NCBI RefSeq assembly: GCF_052057775.1
Contig: NZ_CP195121.1
Coordinates: 1,798,001-1,862,000 of the forward strand
Direction: 5' to 3'
DNA length: 64,000 bases
Origin: Methanococcoides sp052057775
GTDB lineage: Archaea; Halobacteriota; Methanosarcinia; Methanosarcinales; Methanosarcinaceae
In this document: positions 18,322 through 27,446 of the stretch, one piece after another
Layout: each line of letters opens with the position of its first letter
How positions within the stretch are numbered: the stretch's first letter is position 1
Notes under the pieces: model-generated
Told to the model about the DNA's origin: nothing
The model's database searches: none
The model's input: the letters and a program-made list of their open reading frames with translations, nothing else
Translations under genes and position numbers: made by a program

Positions 18322-20700
18322 ATGAAAACCGATTTAGAGAACAGCGGACTGGAATGGATTCCCCGGAATAGCCACATGTTTGCGATCTTATGGAATCCTA
18401 CAGCTAATTGGCCAGTGGAACTTGTTTCAGAAAATATTGATCAATATGGGTACACACAAGAAGAATTCTTATCCGGTGAAATGACTTACCTTGACATAAT
18501 ATATCCTGAAGATATTGATAAGATCAAATTAGCGTTATCAGAAAGTGAAAAAGATAAAGATAAGCAATTCCTTGATCTGGAATACAGGATCGTGAGCAAG
18601 TCCGGAGAATTGCACTGGGTTGCAGAACGTTCGGTCCTGCTACGTGATGATAAAGGTAAACTACTTAATATTCAGGGTCTGGTACTTGACATAAATGAAC
18701 ATAAGAATGCTGAAATTGATCTAAGGATGTCAGAGGAAAAATATGCCACACTTGTAGAAGAGGGAAATGACGGGATAATAATTGTACAGGACGATATTCT
18801 CAGATTCGTAAATTCTAAGTTTTGTGAACTTCTGGGATATGAAAAAGAAGAATTGCTGGGTGGATCTGTTTTGGACCATGTACCTGTCGAATATCAACGC
18901 ATGATCTCAAAAAGGTGCGACAAGACGCTGAATGACGAAATGAATATTCGTCGCAATAGTGAAGTGGAATTTCTAACAAAAAGGGGAACCAGATTTTCTG
19001 CAGAGGTCAGTTTTTCATATATCCATCATGAATTGAAGCCGGCAGTAGCTTTGACCATCAGGGATATTTCCGAGAGAAAGCGTGCTGAAACTGAACTCAG
19101 GGACTCGGAAAGAAAATATTCTACGCTTGTGGAAAAAGGAGATGATATGATAGTCATCGTTCAGAACGATTGTCTTGCTTTTTCAAACCCAAAGTTCAAT
19201 TCTATTACAGGATATGAGAAAGAAGAGGCAATTGGCAAATCTTTCTCTGAATTTTTCTCGAGGGGATATCGTATGATGATCAGTGAAAGGTTCAGGGCTG
19301 ACATGGTCAAGAACTGGACATCTCCTCGTAAATACGAAGTCGAACTTTTCTCCAAACGCGGCGAGAAGATATCTGCTGAACTAAATTCATCCATTATAGA
19401 GCATGACGGAAAACCTGCATATATGGCAATAATAAGGGATATGCGGGAACAAAAGGAAAGAGAAAGACAGCTTCTTGATCTACTTGAGATGCAGAAACTT
19501 CTGATAAATGTAATTAATAACAGTCCTTCTGTAATATTCATATGGAGGCCTGAAGAAAACTGGCCGGTAGAATACGTTTCTGAAAATATATCCCAATTCG
19601 GTTACTCAGTAGAGGATTTTGTTTCGGGTAAGCTCTCTTATGGGGATATAATACATCCTTATGATATTGAAAAACTGAAAGCTGAAGTAATGCGCAGTAA
19701 TCAGGAAGGGAGGAACATCTCATACGAATACAGAATATTTACAAAATCCGGTGAGGTCAGATGGGTAGATGAAAGATCTAACTACAAGCTTGACGAAAGG
19801 GGGAACGTGGAATACATACAGGGTATCATTGTCGATATTACTGACCGCAAAAACGTAAATGAGTTTATTCGTATTGAAGCCGAAGTTGGGAATTTCTTTA
19901 TTCCTGCAGGAGATATGAAGAGCGTATTTGATCAATTCCTTGATTTTACATTACAGATCGATGTGATCGATTGTGGTGCATTGTATCTTGTGGATGAACA
20001 GAGTGGTGAATTAAGCATAGTTGCTCATAAAGGATTATCTAATAATTTTATAAAAAGTACAAGGTACTACGGTCCCAACTCAATTACTGGTAAATTGCTC
20101 ACAACAGGCTATCCAATATATAAGTTATATTCTGAAATTGATGCCTTGAGCAAAGCCAATAACCTTAGTTACGAAGGCCTGAAAGCTACAGCAATAATTC
20201 CTATTAAGTATAATAATAAGATCGTTGCTGTATTGTTGCTTGCATCCCATGATGTATTTGAGATACCTATCGATATTCGTAGTTCTATAGAAACCGTTTC
20301 TATGCAGGCAGGAGAAGTTTTTGGCAGCATCAGGGACAGGCCTGAAATGCTGAAGACGGCAGATGATTCAAGAGCTCTCATCGAGTCACTGGATGATCCG
20401 TTCTTTGTTATTGGCACGGATGGATGTATGCTCTATTCTAATCAGTATTTCTATGATGTTATGGGCTATCTGGAAGATGAACTGATCGGTATGAACATCC
20501 TTAAGCTCTATCCACAAAATAAGGCACTTGAAGCTGCTTCGGCCCTTTCTGATATTATATCTGGCAAAAGATCGTTTTCTGATATGCCTATGGAATCATC
20601 AGATGGAAAGATCGTGCTGCTGGAGACAAAGTTCACAAGGGCAAAGTGGAATGGCAAAAATGTGTTGGTTGGTCTTGGTCGTAAGCCGGATCACAGGTGA
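18322..20700 (+). CDS. Multi-PAS/GAF sensory protein without a kinase domain
   Basis: 792 residues, soluble. Order: PAS (about 15-130), PAS (140-255), PAS (265-375), PAS (395-510), GAF (525-675), PAS (685-790). The first and fourth PAS are close relatives: both carry N/ENWPVE followed by VSENI and a YGY/FGY-containing loop. PAC ends such as DISERKRAE separate the units. There is no HisKA, HATPase, receiver or DNA-binding domain; the protein stops just after the last PAS. It may pass its signal to a partner kinase or be a truncated kinase. It sits between the two betaine units, so a part in their control is plausible. Confidence 0.85.
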   Translation: MKTDLENSGLEWIPRNSHMFAILWNPTANWPVELVSENIDQYGYTQEEFLSGEMTYLDIIYPEDIDKIKLALSESEKDKDKQFLDLEYRIVSKSGELHWVAERSVLLRDDKGKLLNIQGLVLDINEHKNAEIDLRMSEEKYATLVEEGNDGIIIVQDDILRFVNSKFCELLGYEKEELLGGSVLDHVPVEYQRMISKRCDKTLNDEMNIRRNSEVEFLTKRGTRFSAEVSFSYIHHELKPAVALTIRDISERKRAETELRDSERKYSTLVEKGDDMIVIVQNDCLAFSNPKFNSITGYEKEEAIGKSFSEFFSRGYRMMISERFRADMVKNWTSPRKYEVELFSKRGEKISAELNSSIIEHDGKPAYMAIIRDMREQKERERQLLDLLEMQKLLINVINNSPSVIFIWRPEENWPVEYVSENISQFGYSVEDFVSGKLSYGDIIHPYDIEKLKAEVMRSNQEGRNISYEYRIFTKSGEVRWVDERSNYKLDERGNVEYIQGIIVDITDRKNVNEFIRIEAEVGNFFIPAGDMKSVFDQFLDFTLQIDVIDCGALYLVDEQSGELSIVAHKGLSNNFIKSTRYYGPNSITGKLLTTGYPIYKLYSEIDALSKANNLSYEGLKATAIIPIKYNNKIVAVLLLASHDVFEIPIDIRSSIETVSMQAGEVFGSIRDRPEMLKTADDSRALIESLDDPFFVIGTDGCMLYSNQYFYDVMGYLEDELIGMNILKLYPQNKALEAASALSDIISGKRSFSDMPMESSDGKIVLLETKFTRAKWNGKNVLVGLGRKPDHR

Positions 20701-20912
20701 GATTTATAGTATAAAACGCTCTCGTTAACTATGATCCCATTGCTTTCTCAATTCCAGGGAGATCTCATCTCTATATTGATAGAGCAAATGGATAAATATT
20801 ATCGCGTATGTATAAGCACGGTTCATTCCGTTTATTAAGACTACATTTTAGCATAAGAACAGTTTGAGCTTATTGGAATTTATACAAACCCCACAGCACC
20901 CCTGGTGATTTG

Positions 20913-21641
20913 ATGAAAACCGGAAAAAAGAGATCTCCCGAGGAAATTGCAGCAGAACTTTATCCAGCTGATCCGACCGAGCGTAAGATCGCAGAAGCGG
21001 TTTTTAATGGAGATGAAGATAAAGTTATTAAATGTCTTAAAGAGGCTATTGAATCCGGTTTTGATCCTTTGTACTTAATTGATAAAGGACTTTTACCCGG
21101 GATGAGCATAGTTTCATTACTTTATGATGAAAATATGCTTTACTTGCCGGATATCATAATGGCTTCAAATGCAATGAATGATGGAATTGAATATTGCAAA
21201 GAGCGATCTTCTAAGATGCCTGAGCTTAAAGGAAAAGTCGTGTCCTATGTAGTAGAAGGAGATATTCATGACATCGGCAAGAAGATCGTGACTGTACTTC
21301 TCATAGCAAAAGGATTTGAAGTGGTGGACCTCGGCAAAGATGTTCCTGTCAATGAAGTGATCGATTCTGTAAAGAGGGAAGATCCGATCATGCTTACAGG
21401 CACGGCTCTTATAACAATGGCAAGATACTCTTTCCGGGAGGTTAATGACAGGCTTATTGAAGAGGGTCTAAGGATACCCTTCTTGTGTGGAGGGGGAGGG
21501 GTTAACAGGGACTTTGTGTCCGGTCTTGAGTTGGGTGTGTATTGTGAAGACGGGGCATGTGTGCCAAAGATAGCAGAGGAGATCTTAAATGGCGCAACTA
21601 TTGGGGAATTAAGGAACAAATATGTATTTCTTAGTGTGTAA
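20913..21641 (+). CDS. mtaC: MtaC-like methanol-type corrinoid protein, without adjacent mtaB
   Basis: 242 residues. A helical cap region (SPEEIAAELYPADPTE...GMSIVSLLYDENMLYLP) precedes the Rossmann-like cobalamin domain. That domain carries GDIHDIGKKIV (the histidine that ligates cobalt), LTGTALITMARYSFREVND and CGGGGVNRDFV. These details match MtaC, the methanol corrinoid protein, better than MtgC/MttC. It lacks the roughly 20 extra N-terminal residues of typical MtaC, and no mtaB is nearby. The ATG at 20913 follows GGTGA; a TTG one codon earlier is less likely. It might accept methyl groups from an MtgB or from a distant MtaB. Confidence 0.8.
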   Translation: MKTGKKRSPEEIAAELYPADPTERKIAEAVFNGDEDKVIKCLKEAIESGFDPLYLIDKGLLPGMSIVSLLYDENMLYLPDIIMASNAMNDGIEYCKERSSKMPELKGKVVSYVVEGDIHDIGKKIVTVLLIAKGFEVVDLGKDVPVNEVIDSVKREDPIMLTGTALITMARYSFREVNDRLIEEGLRIPFLCGGGGVNRDFVSGLELGVYCEDGACVPKIAEEILNGATIGELRNKYVFLSV

Positions 21642-22212
21642 TTGTCTAAATTGATAAAAGTTACTCTTTTATTTTAATTTACATATTTATTTGTTGATTT
21701 ATATGTTTATTATGTAATTTATTATTTGATATATTATTTGTTCAATATAATCAACTGAAAGTTACCGATCTGGCTTTGCTTGATGCTAAAAACAGTTCCA
21801 GGAGAGACTACTACTTAATAAGGGGGACAAATACTTCGTATTAATCTACCCTCCCTTTGTTTAAAAATAATTTTGAACTGTAAATCTGGTATATATATAT
21901 TTTGTATAGGATTAGTAATTTTTCTTTGCACTTTTTTGACGATTTTCAAAAAACAAGTGCCTGCAAGATCATATTATATTCTTTAATTTAATGTATCTTT
22001 CAATGTATGCATATCTTTTTATAGTATCTACTTTTCTTAGAGTTTTTTTAATATAAAACTTTTTTGCTGTATGCAAAATGTCATTTTTAGCCATCCCCAT
22101 TAGAAACATATAAAAAACGCAATCAATAAACGTATTTATTTTTTTTTATTTCAAAGTATTAACTATTTACTCCTAAGCAAACTATTTATACTAAAAGTCT
22201 TGGAAAAATATG
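21642..22212. other. AT-rich intergenic region upstream of betaine unit B
   Basis: No gene is supported here. Two foldable stretches stand out. One has outer arms AAGGG/CCCTT (21820-21857) around AATAC-ttc-GTATT. The other is GCACTT...AAGTGC near 21928-21960 with an imperfect T/A stem. They might be a terminator for the corrinoid gene and a small RNA or leader, but nothing decides this. Confidence 0.4.
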
Positions 22213-22258
22213 TTTATATAGCGTAGTGACAGCCATGATATTGGGTTCTGACGAATCC
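22213..22258 (+). promoter_or_regulatory. Promoter and 5' hairpin of betaine unit B
   Basis: TTTATATA (22213-22220), then GGGTTC-tgac-GAATCC (22243-22258) at the same 26-nt spacing as in unit A. The C-to-T change in the second arm keeps RNA pairing as G-U while weakening the DNA palindrome. This favours an RNA hairpin over a protein operator. Confidence 0.65.
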
Positions 22259-22308
22259 AAAAAAATGTAAGTTCAAAATATTATGAGAGTGTTATTTGAG
22301 GTGAAATA

Positions 22309-23844
22309 ATGACTGAGAAAGATTTGGAGTCAAATGAAGGATATGTTTGCGATCCTCATAAAGAAACATGCAGCATTAATAAAGTTGTGTTCTATGTTTC
22401 CTTTGCGATAGCAGGTATATTCGTGTTGTGGGGTGCGATCAGCCCGGAGTCACTTAACAATGTCTTTAACGCTATACTGGGATTTACTATTGACAGTTTT
22501 GGCTGGCTATACTTGCTTTCAGTTTTGTTCTTCCTACTGTTCGCAGCAGGAATTGCCATGAGCAAGTACGGTAACATTAAGCTGGGTAAAGATGATGACG
22601 TTCCTGAACATAGTGATTTTGCATGGCTGGCCATGCTCTTTACATCAGGTATGGGAATCGGTCTGATGTTCTGGAGTATTGCCGAACCAATGTACCACTA
22701 TACTGCTCCTCCAATTGGGGTGGGTGGTACCACCGAAGCTGCTGAATTGGGAATGCGTTACGTTTTCTTCCACTGGGGTCTGCATGCATGGGGTATTTTC
22801 ACACTTGTAGGTCTTGCACTGGCTTACTTCCAGTTCCGCAGAGGAATGCCCGGACTTATCAGTTCAGTTTTCTATCCGATCCTTGGTGACCGCATACATG
22901 GTCCAATCGGAAATGCTATTGATATTCTTGCAGTATTTGCAACGGTTTTCGGACTGGGAACATCTCTTGGACTGGGTGCTTTGCAGATCAACAGCGGTCT
23001 TAACTTCCTGTTCAACATTCCAAACAGTGGATTCGTACAGGTAATTATTATTGCACTTGTCGCACTTCTCTTTACCGGTGCAGCTGTTACTGGTATTGAG
23101 AAAGGTATAGAGTTCATCGCTAAATGGACAGTTTATTTCGCACTTGGACTTATGGCCTTCCTGTTCATATTCGGTCCAACAACCTTCATCTTCGATCTGC
23201 TGACAACTACTACTGGTTCCTACTTCAATGAATTCTTCGCTATGAGCCTATGGACAGATGCGATCGAACAGAAAGGCTGGGGCGGTAGCTGGACTATATT
23301 CTACTGGGCATGGTGGATCGCCTGGGGACCATTCGTTGGTCAGTTCGTTGCAAGGATCTCAAAGGGTAGAACTGTTCGCCAATTCGTTGCAGGGGCACTT
23401 ATTGCACCAACAGTATTCAGCTTTGTCTGGCTTGCAGTATTCGGTGCTAATGCACTTAACCTTGAGATCTTCCAGGGAGCAGGAATTGCCGATGCAGTTA
23501 ACACAGATCTTGCATCAGCAGTCTTTGTAACTCTCTCCAATTACCCTATAGCAATGATAACATCGATCGTTGCGATCATCCTGATCATTGGATTCTTCGT
23601 AACATCAGCAGATGCAGGTACCTTTGTTCTGGGTATGCTTACTTCCAATGGTAGCATGGAACCTGCAGGCAAGGTAAAGGGTGTATGGGGAGCTACGATC
23701 GCCGGCGTAGCAGCAATCCTGCTTATCACAGGTGGTTTAACAGCTTTGCAGACCGCATCGATTGCAGCAGCTTTCCCATTCATGTTTGTGATACTTGCAA
23801 TGTGTTACTCTTTGTTGAAAGCTCTGAAAGAGGATAACTCCTAA
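22309..23844 (+). CDS. BCCT family transporter (copy 3, betaine unit B)
   Basis: A 511-residue BCCT carrier nearly identical to copy 2 (14889). The same landmarks are present: GMGIGLMFWSIAEPMYHY, FFHWGLHAWG and WAWWIAWGPFVGQFVARIS. Differences include the N-terminal SNEGY, the loop TAPPIGVGG and I-to-V swaps in helices. It is separated from mtgB copy B by 30 nt, so the two should be co-transcribed. GAGGTG precedes the ATG. It likely imports glycine betaine for methanogenesis and osmotic balance. Confidence 0.95.
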   Translation: MTEKDLESNEGYVCDPHKETCSINKVVFYVSFAIAGIFVLWGAISPESLNNVFNAILGFTIDSFGWLYLLSVLFFLLFAAGIAMSKYGNIKLGKDDDVPEHSDFAWLAMLFTSGMGIGLMFWSIAEPMYHYTAPPIGVGGTTEAAELGMRYVFFHWGLHAWGIFTLVGLALAYFQFRRGMPGLISSVFYPILGDRIHGPIGNAIDILAVFATVFGLGTSLGLGALQINSGLNFLFNIPNSGFVQVIIIALVALLFTGAAVTGIEKGIEFIAKWTVYFALGLMAFLFIFGPTTFIFDLLTTTTGSYFNEFFAMSLWTDAIEQKGWGGSWTIFYWAWWIAWGPFVGQFVARISKGRTVRQFVAGALIAPTVFSFVWLAVFGANALNLEIFQGAGIADAVNTDLASAVFVTLSNYPIAMITSIVAIILIIGFFVTSADAGTFVLGMLTSNGSMEPAGKVKGVWGATIAGVAAILLITGGLTALQTASIAAAFPFMFVILAMCYSLLKALKEDNS

Positions 23845-23874
23845 AAAATATATGATATTATAAGAGGTGTTTAA

Positions 23875-25302
23875 ATGTTACCAAAATTCAATGCATTAAC
23901 TGATGAACAGGTAGAAGCTATTCATGAGCACAGTATGAGATTACTGGAGGAGGTCGGTATCGATTTCCTCTATGAACCTGCACTTGAGATCTTCAGGGCA
24001 AATGGTCAGAGAGTTGAAGGAGACAGGGTTTTCCTTGACAGGAAATTTGTAGAGGAGCAAATCAAGAAAGCTCCTTCCCAGTTTACATTACATGCCAGAA
24101 ATCCTGAGAACAACCTTGTTTGTGGCGGAGATAACATAATCTTCATGCCTGGATATGGTGTATCCTTCATTTACGAAGCTGATGGATCCCGCCGTGATTC
24201 GGTCATGGAGGATTATGACAACTTCGTAAAACTGGCAGGAGCCAGTGATAACCTTCACATGACCGGGGGTAATATCGCTGACCTGAGTGATGTTCCTGAT
24301 GAAATCCGACACCTGAAGATGCTGTACAGTTCCATAAAGAACTCTGACAAATGTTTCATGGGCAGCGCTTCAAACAGGGAAAGGGCAGAGGATGTTATTG
24401 AGATGGCATCGATCCTTTTTGGCGGAAGGGATGCTATTAAGGAAAAGCCTGCGATCATCTGTTTGATCAATTCCATAACTCCGCTTAAGTTCGATGACTA
24501 TATGGCAGGTTCACTGATGGCCTATGCTGAAGCCGGTCAGCCTGTTGTCATTGCAGCTCTGGTGATGGCTGGTTCCACGGGTCCGGCCTCAATTGCAGGA
24601 TCACTTTCTGTTCAGAACGCTGAAGTTCTGGCAGGTATTGCCCTTGCACAGTGCGTGAACCCGGGAACACCTGTAGTTTATGCTTCATCCTCAGCCATTA
24701 CAGATATGAAGACCGGAGCATTGTCAATCGGTAATCCGGAATGTGCACTGTTCACAGCAGCATGTGCTCAGATGGGCAGGCACTATGGACTTCCTACCCG
24801 TAGTGGCGGTGGCCTTACAGACTCAAAGGTCGTAGATGCACAGGCAGGTTATGAGTCAATGATGACCCTCCTGAATGCCGGTGTCACTGGTATCAACTAT
24901 GTGCTTCACACAGCAGGTATCCTTGAGGGATACATGGCAATGTCATATGAGAAGTTCGTGGTTGATGACGAAATTGCAGGAATGGTACTGCGCTACCTCA
25001 GAGGCATCGACTTTTCAGAAGATGCATTTGCTTTTGATGTGATCAAGAAGGTTGGCCCTGGAGAACATTTCCTTGCACAGAAACACACCAGGAAGTACTA
25101 TCCTATTGAGCTTCGTGATCCTGAGTTGAGTGACAGGCTTCCACATAACCAGTGGGCAAATGAAAGACTGGATACCCTTCAGCGTGCAAAGAAGCAGTGG
25201 CAGGAGGTACTGGCTAACTATGAGCCACCAGAACTTGATCCGGCTGTTGATGAAGCCCTCCAGAAATTCATGGAAAAAAGAACTGCTGAACTGAAAAAAT
25301 AA
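23875..25302 (+). CDS. mtgB: Non-pyrrolysine MttB homologue, glycine betaine:corrinoid methyltransferase (copy B)
   Basis: 475 residues with no in-frame TAG, 471 of 475 identical to copy A. All four differences fall in the first 125 residues, and the second half of the gene is nearly identical in DNA too, as expected after gene conversion. The unit BCCT-mtgB-corrinoid protein is complete here: the corrinoid gene starts 271 nt downstream. The proposed reaction is glycine betaine plus Co(I)-corrinoid protein to dimethylglycine plus methyl-Co(III) protein. The ribosome site is GAGGTG at 23863-23868. Confidence 0.92.
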   Translation: MLPKFNALTDEQVEAIHEHSMRLLEEVGIDFLYEPALEIFRANGQRVEGDRVFLDRKFVEEQIKKAPSQFTLHARNPENNLVCGGDNIIFMPGYGVSFIYEADGSRRDSVMEDYDNFVKLAGASDNLHMTGGNIADLSDVPDEIRHLKMLYSSIKNSDKCFMGSASNRERAEDVIEMASILFGGRDAIKEKPAIICLINSITPLKFDDYMAGSLMAYAEAGQPVVIAALVMAGSTGPASIAGSLSVQNAEVLAGIALAQCVNPGTPVVYASSSAITDMKTGALSIGNPECALFTAACAQMGRHYGLPTRSGGGLTDSKVVDAQAGYESMMTLLNAGVTGINYVLHTAGILEGYMAMSYEKFVVDDEIAGMVLRYLRGIDFSEDAFAFDVIKKVGPGEHFLAQKHTRKYYPIELRDPELSDRLPHNQWANERLDTLQRAKKQWQEVLANYEPPELDPAVDEALQKFMEKRTAELKK

Positions 25303-25345
25303 AGCAGTTTATTTGAAGATGATCTACTGACTTGAAGCACCAATT

Positions 25346-25378
25346 GTTGATGTCAATCCGTTGGCATCAACTTCTTTT
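25346..25378 (+). terminator. Hairpin between mtgB copy B and the corrinoid gene
   Basis: The same GTTGATG/CATCAAC stem and T-rich tail as at 17939. It lies inside the mtgB-corrinoid interval, so it may be a partial terminator or an RNA-processing site rather than the operon end. The rest of 25379-25573 shows a degenerate CCTGT/ACAGG stem near 25514-25541 and a GGAG ribosome site. Confidence 0.6.
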
Positions 25379-25573
25379 CCTTTAATTACGGAATATGTTG
25401 GTTCAAAGCAGTTACAGATCCTGCTTATAAAAAAGGTCGATATTGATATTTGACATAGATACTTAACGATCATAACCTTCGGGTTTGATACTGATATTAA
25501 AAAAAGAAGAAGCCCTGTTGCAAGAAATGTATTCCTACAGGACTTACATCTTTAGTTAAAAGGAGTTTTAAAA

Positions 25574-26224
25574 ATGGTTACACAGGATGAAACTAACGCA
25601 AGAGCAAAAGCTGCAGTCATGGAATTTGATGACGAAGCAGTAGAAGAGATATGTGAAGAAGCAATCGATGCAGGTCTTGATGTAGTGTCCCTTATTCAGG
25701 ACGGTCTTACCGCAGGTATGAACGAAGTCGGTGACCAGTTCGAGCAGGGTACGCTTTTCCTTCCACACGTCATCGCAGCGTCCGAAGCAATGAGCGCTGG
25801 TGTTGCAGTACTCACCCCTGTCCTTGAGGCACAGGGTGGTAAGACAGAGAGCAAGGGAAAGATCGCAATCGGTACAATCGAGGGTGACATCCATACGATC
25901 GGTAAGGACATAGTTGCAACAATGCTCAAGATCGCAGGTTTCCAGGTCATTGACCTCGGTAGGGACGTAGCAATCGCAGATTACGTCGCTGCAGTCAAGG
26001 AACACCAGCCACTTGTAGTCGGTTCTTCCGCACTCATGACCACCACAATGGTCCTTCAGATGCAGATAGAAGAGCAGCTCAAGGAAGCAGGTCTCCGCGA
26101 TTCTGTTCTGACAATGGTCGGTGGTGCACCAGTTACTCAGGACTGGGCAGACAAGATCGGTGCAGATCTCTACGCTGAGAACGCAACTGATGCGGTCGTG
26201 AAATGCAAGGCTGCTGCAGAGTGA
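25574..26224 (+). CDS. mtgC: MtgC/MttC-like corrinoid protein for betaine methyl transfer
   Basis: A 216-residue methyltransferase cognate corrinoid protein. The four-helix cap (AGLDVVSLIQDGLTAGMNEVG) is followed by the B12 domain with GDIHTIGKDIV (cobalt-ligating His in DxHxxG), GSSALMTTTM and MVGGAPV. Codon use is highly biased, as in strongly expressed methanogenesis genes. It directly follows mtgB copy B, so it should carry the betaine methyl group to a methylcobamide:CoM methyltransferase (MtbA/MtaA type, not in this window). AGGAG precedes the ATG. Confidence 0.92.
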   Translation: MVTQDETNARAKAAVMEFDDEAVEEICEEAIDAGLDVVSLIQDGLTAGMNEVGDQFEQGTLFLPHVIAASEAMSAGVAVLTPVLEAQGGKTESKGKIAIGTIEGDIHTIGKDIVATMLKIAGFQVIDLGRDVAIADYVAAVKEHQPLVVGSSALMTTTMVLQMQIEEQLKEAGLRDSVLTMVGGAPVTQDWADKIGADLYAENATDAVVKCKAAAE

Positions 26225-26236
26225 GCCTTAATCAAA

Positions 26237-26276
26237 AATGAAAGATAGGCAGATTCGGGCCTATTCTTCATTTTCT
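26237..26276 (+). terminator. Terminator of the betaine unit
   Basis: AATGAAAGATAGGC pairs with GCCTATTCTTCATT (two mismatches, loop agattcgg) and is followed by TTTT. The rest of the 346-nt gap to 26570 holds no recognisable gene. Confidence 0.65.
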
Positions 26277-26570
26277 TGCAGCTCTTCTAACCCCTCCAAT
26301 CCAACCTCATCTCCCTCATATTTACAAGTAATGCAACTTCCTGTTTCCTCACTACAAAGAATGTGGGGGAGATATCTTATGCTCATTTTCTATTCAATTA
26401 TTCTAGTTTCTTCATGATGCAGCCATAAATTTGAATGGAGAATTTGTGCAGATTCCCGATTTGCTAATTTTTTCTTGCGATTTAATGAGATATTATTTTT
26501 CAAGCGGGGATTTGTACAAAGGATCTTCTAAAACAAAACAGTGCCAATGCTCTTCTTTGTAAAGAAGCCT

Positions 26571-27446
26571 TTAGTTGTCATTTCCCTTTTGTGCCAGAAG
26601 CACCGCAATCAGAATCATCATTATTCCTGCAAACTGCCATATAGATAGCACTTCATGAAAAACTGATATGCCAATAGTTGTTGCAACAACAGGTTCTACT
26701 GCTGCTATGATTGATGCTTTGCTGGCATCTATGTAGTGAAGACCTTTTGTATAAAGAATATATCCGAGTACTGTGGGGATCAGTCCAAGCCCAAGTACAT
26801 AAAACAGTGTGCCCATGTTATGGGATGCATTGGCCAAAGCACCCATTCCACTGATCGGGAGCAGGCCAATACTTGCAACAACAAATGTGTAGGTTATAAC
26901 GGTCATGGGGTCATATTTCTCAAGGGCGGCCTTTCCTACTATTGTATATAGGGCATATCCAAAACCCGACCCAAGACCTATGAGGATCATCTTACTTGAA
27001 AGTAAAGCTCCGCCTGAAGGGAAATATCCTGATATGAGAGCACATCCTGTAACAGCAATAGCCAATGCAATGACTTTGATCGCGGAGAGTTTTTCTTTAA
27101 AGACCATGCGGGACATGAGGAGCACAAATATGGGGGCTGTGTAGAGTAAGATGGCCGCTATTGCCACAGAAGCTTCCCGTATGGTCGTAAAATAGCACCA
27201 GTTAAAGAAGACGAGACTGAATATACCGGTTCCGATGAAATAATATAGATCAGAAAAACGGATATTAAAGAGATCTCTGTTTGTCAGGCTTATATAAACA
27301 AGCATGATCAAAGTTGCACTCAGTACCCTCAGAAACACAATTTCCAGAGCTGAGAACCCGGCTTCGTAGAGGCCATTGACAAAGATAGAGATCGATGCCC
27401 AAAAAGCAGCACCCATCCCAATGAAAGCATATGATCGTTTTTTCAT
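26571..27446 (-). CDS. EamA/DMT family transporter
   Basis: About 291 residues with ten predicted membrane helices in two homologous halves, the layout of the drug/metabolite transporter family. Family-like stretches are the first EamA repeat near ALEIVFLRVLSATLIML and the second ending in AAVEPVVATTIGISVFHEVLS. It probably exports amino acids or metabolites; the substrate is unreadable. An 11-residue extension to 27479 is possible; MKKRSYAF looks like the natural N terminus. It is convergent with the betaine unit. Confidence 0.85.
   Translation of the reverse strand: MKKRSYAFIGMGAAFWASISIFVNGLYEAGFSALEIVFLRVLSATLIMLVYISLTNRDLFNIRFSDLYYFIGTGIFSLVFFNWCYFTTIREASVAIAAILLYTAPIFVLLMSRMVFKEKLSAIKVIALAIAVTGCALISGYFPSGGALLSSKMILIGLGSGFGYALYTIVGKAALEKYDPMTVITYTFVVASIGLLPISGMGALANASHNMGTLFYVLGLGLIPTVLGYILYTKGLHYIDASKASIIAAVEPVVATTIGISVFHEVLSIWQFAGIMMILIAVLLAQKGNDN

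Noticed and set aside
23340..23783. Long antisense frames repeated in both BCCT-mtgB units
   Set aside because: They are shadows that recur because the genes are duplicated; coding signals are all on the sense strand.
16467..25302. Pyrrolysine in the two mtgB genes, by analogy with MttB
   Set aside because: Both frames are free of in-frame TAG over all 475 codons, so they are non-pyrrolysine homologues.
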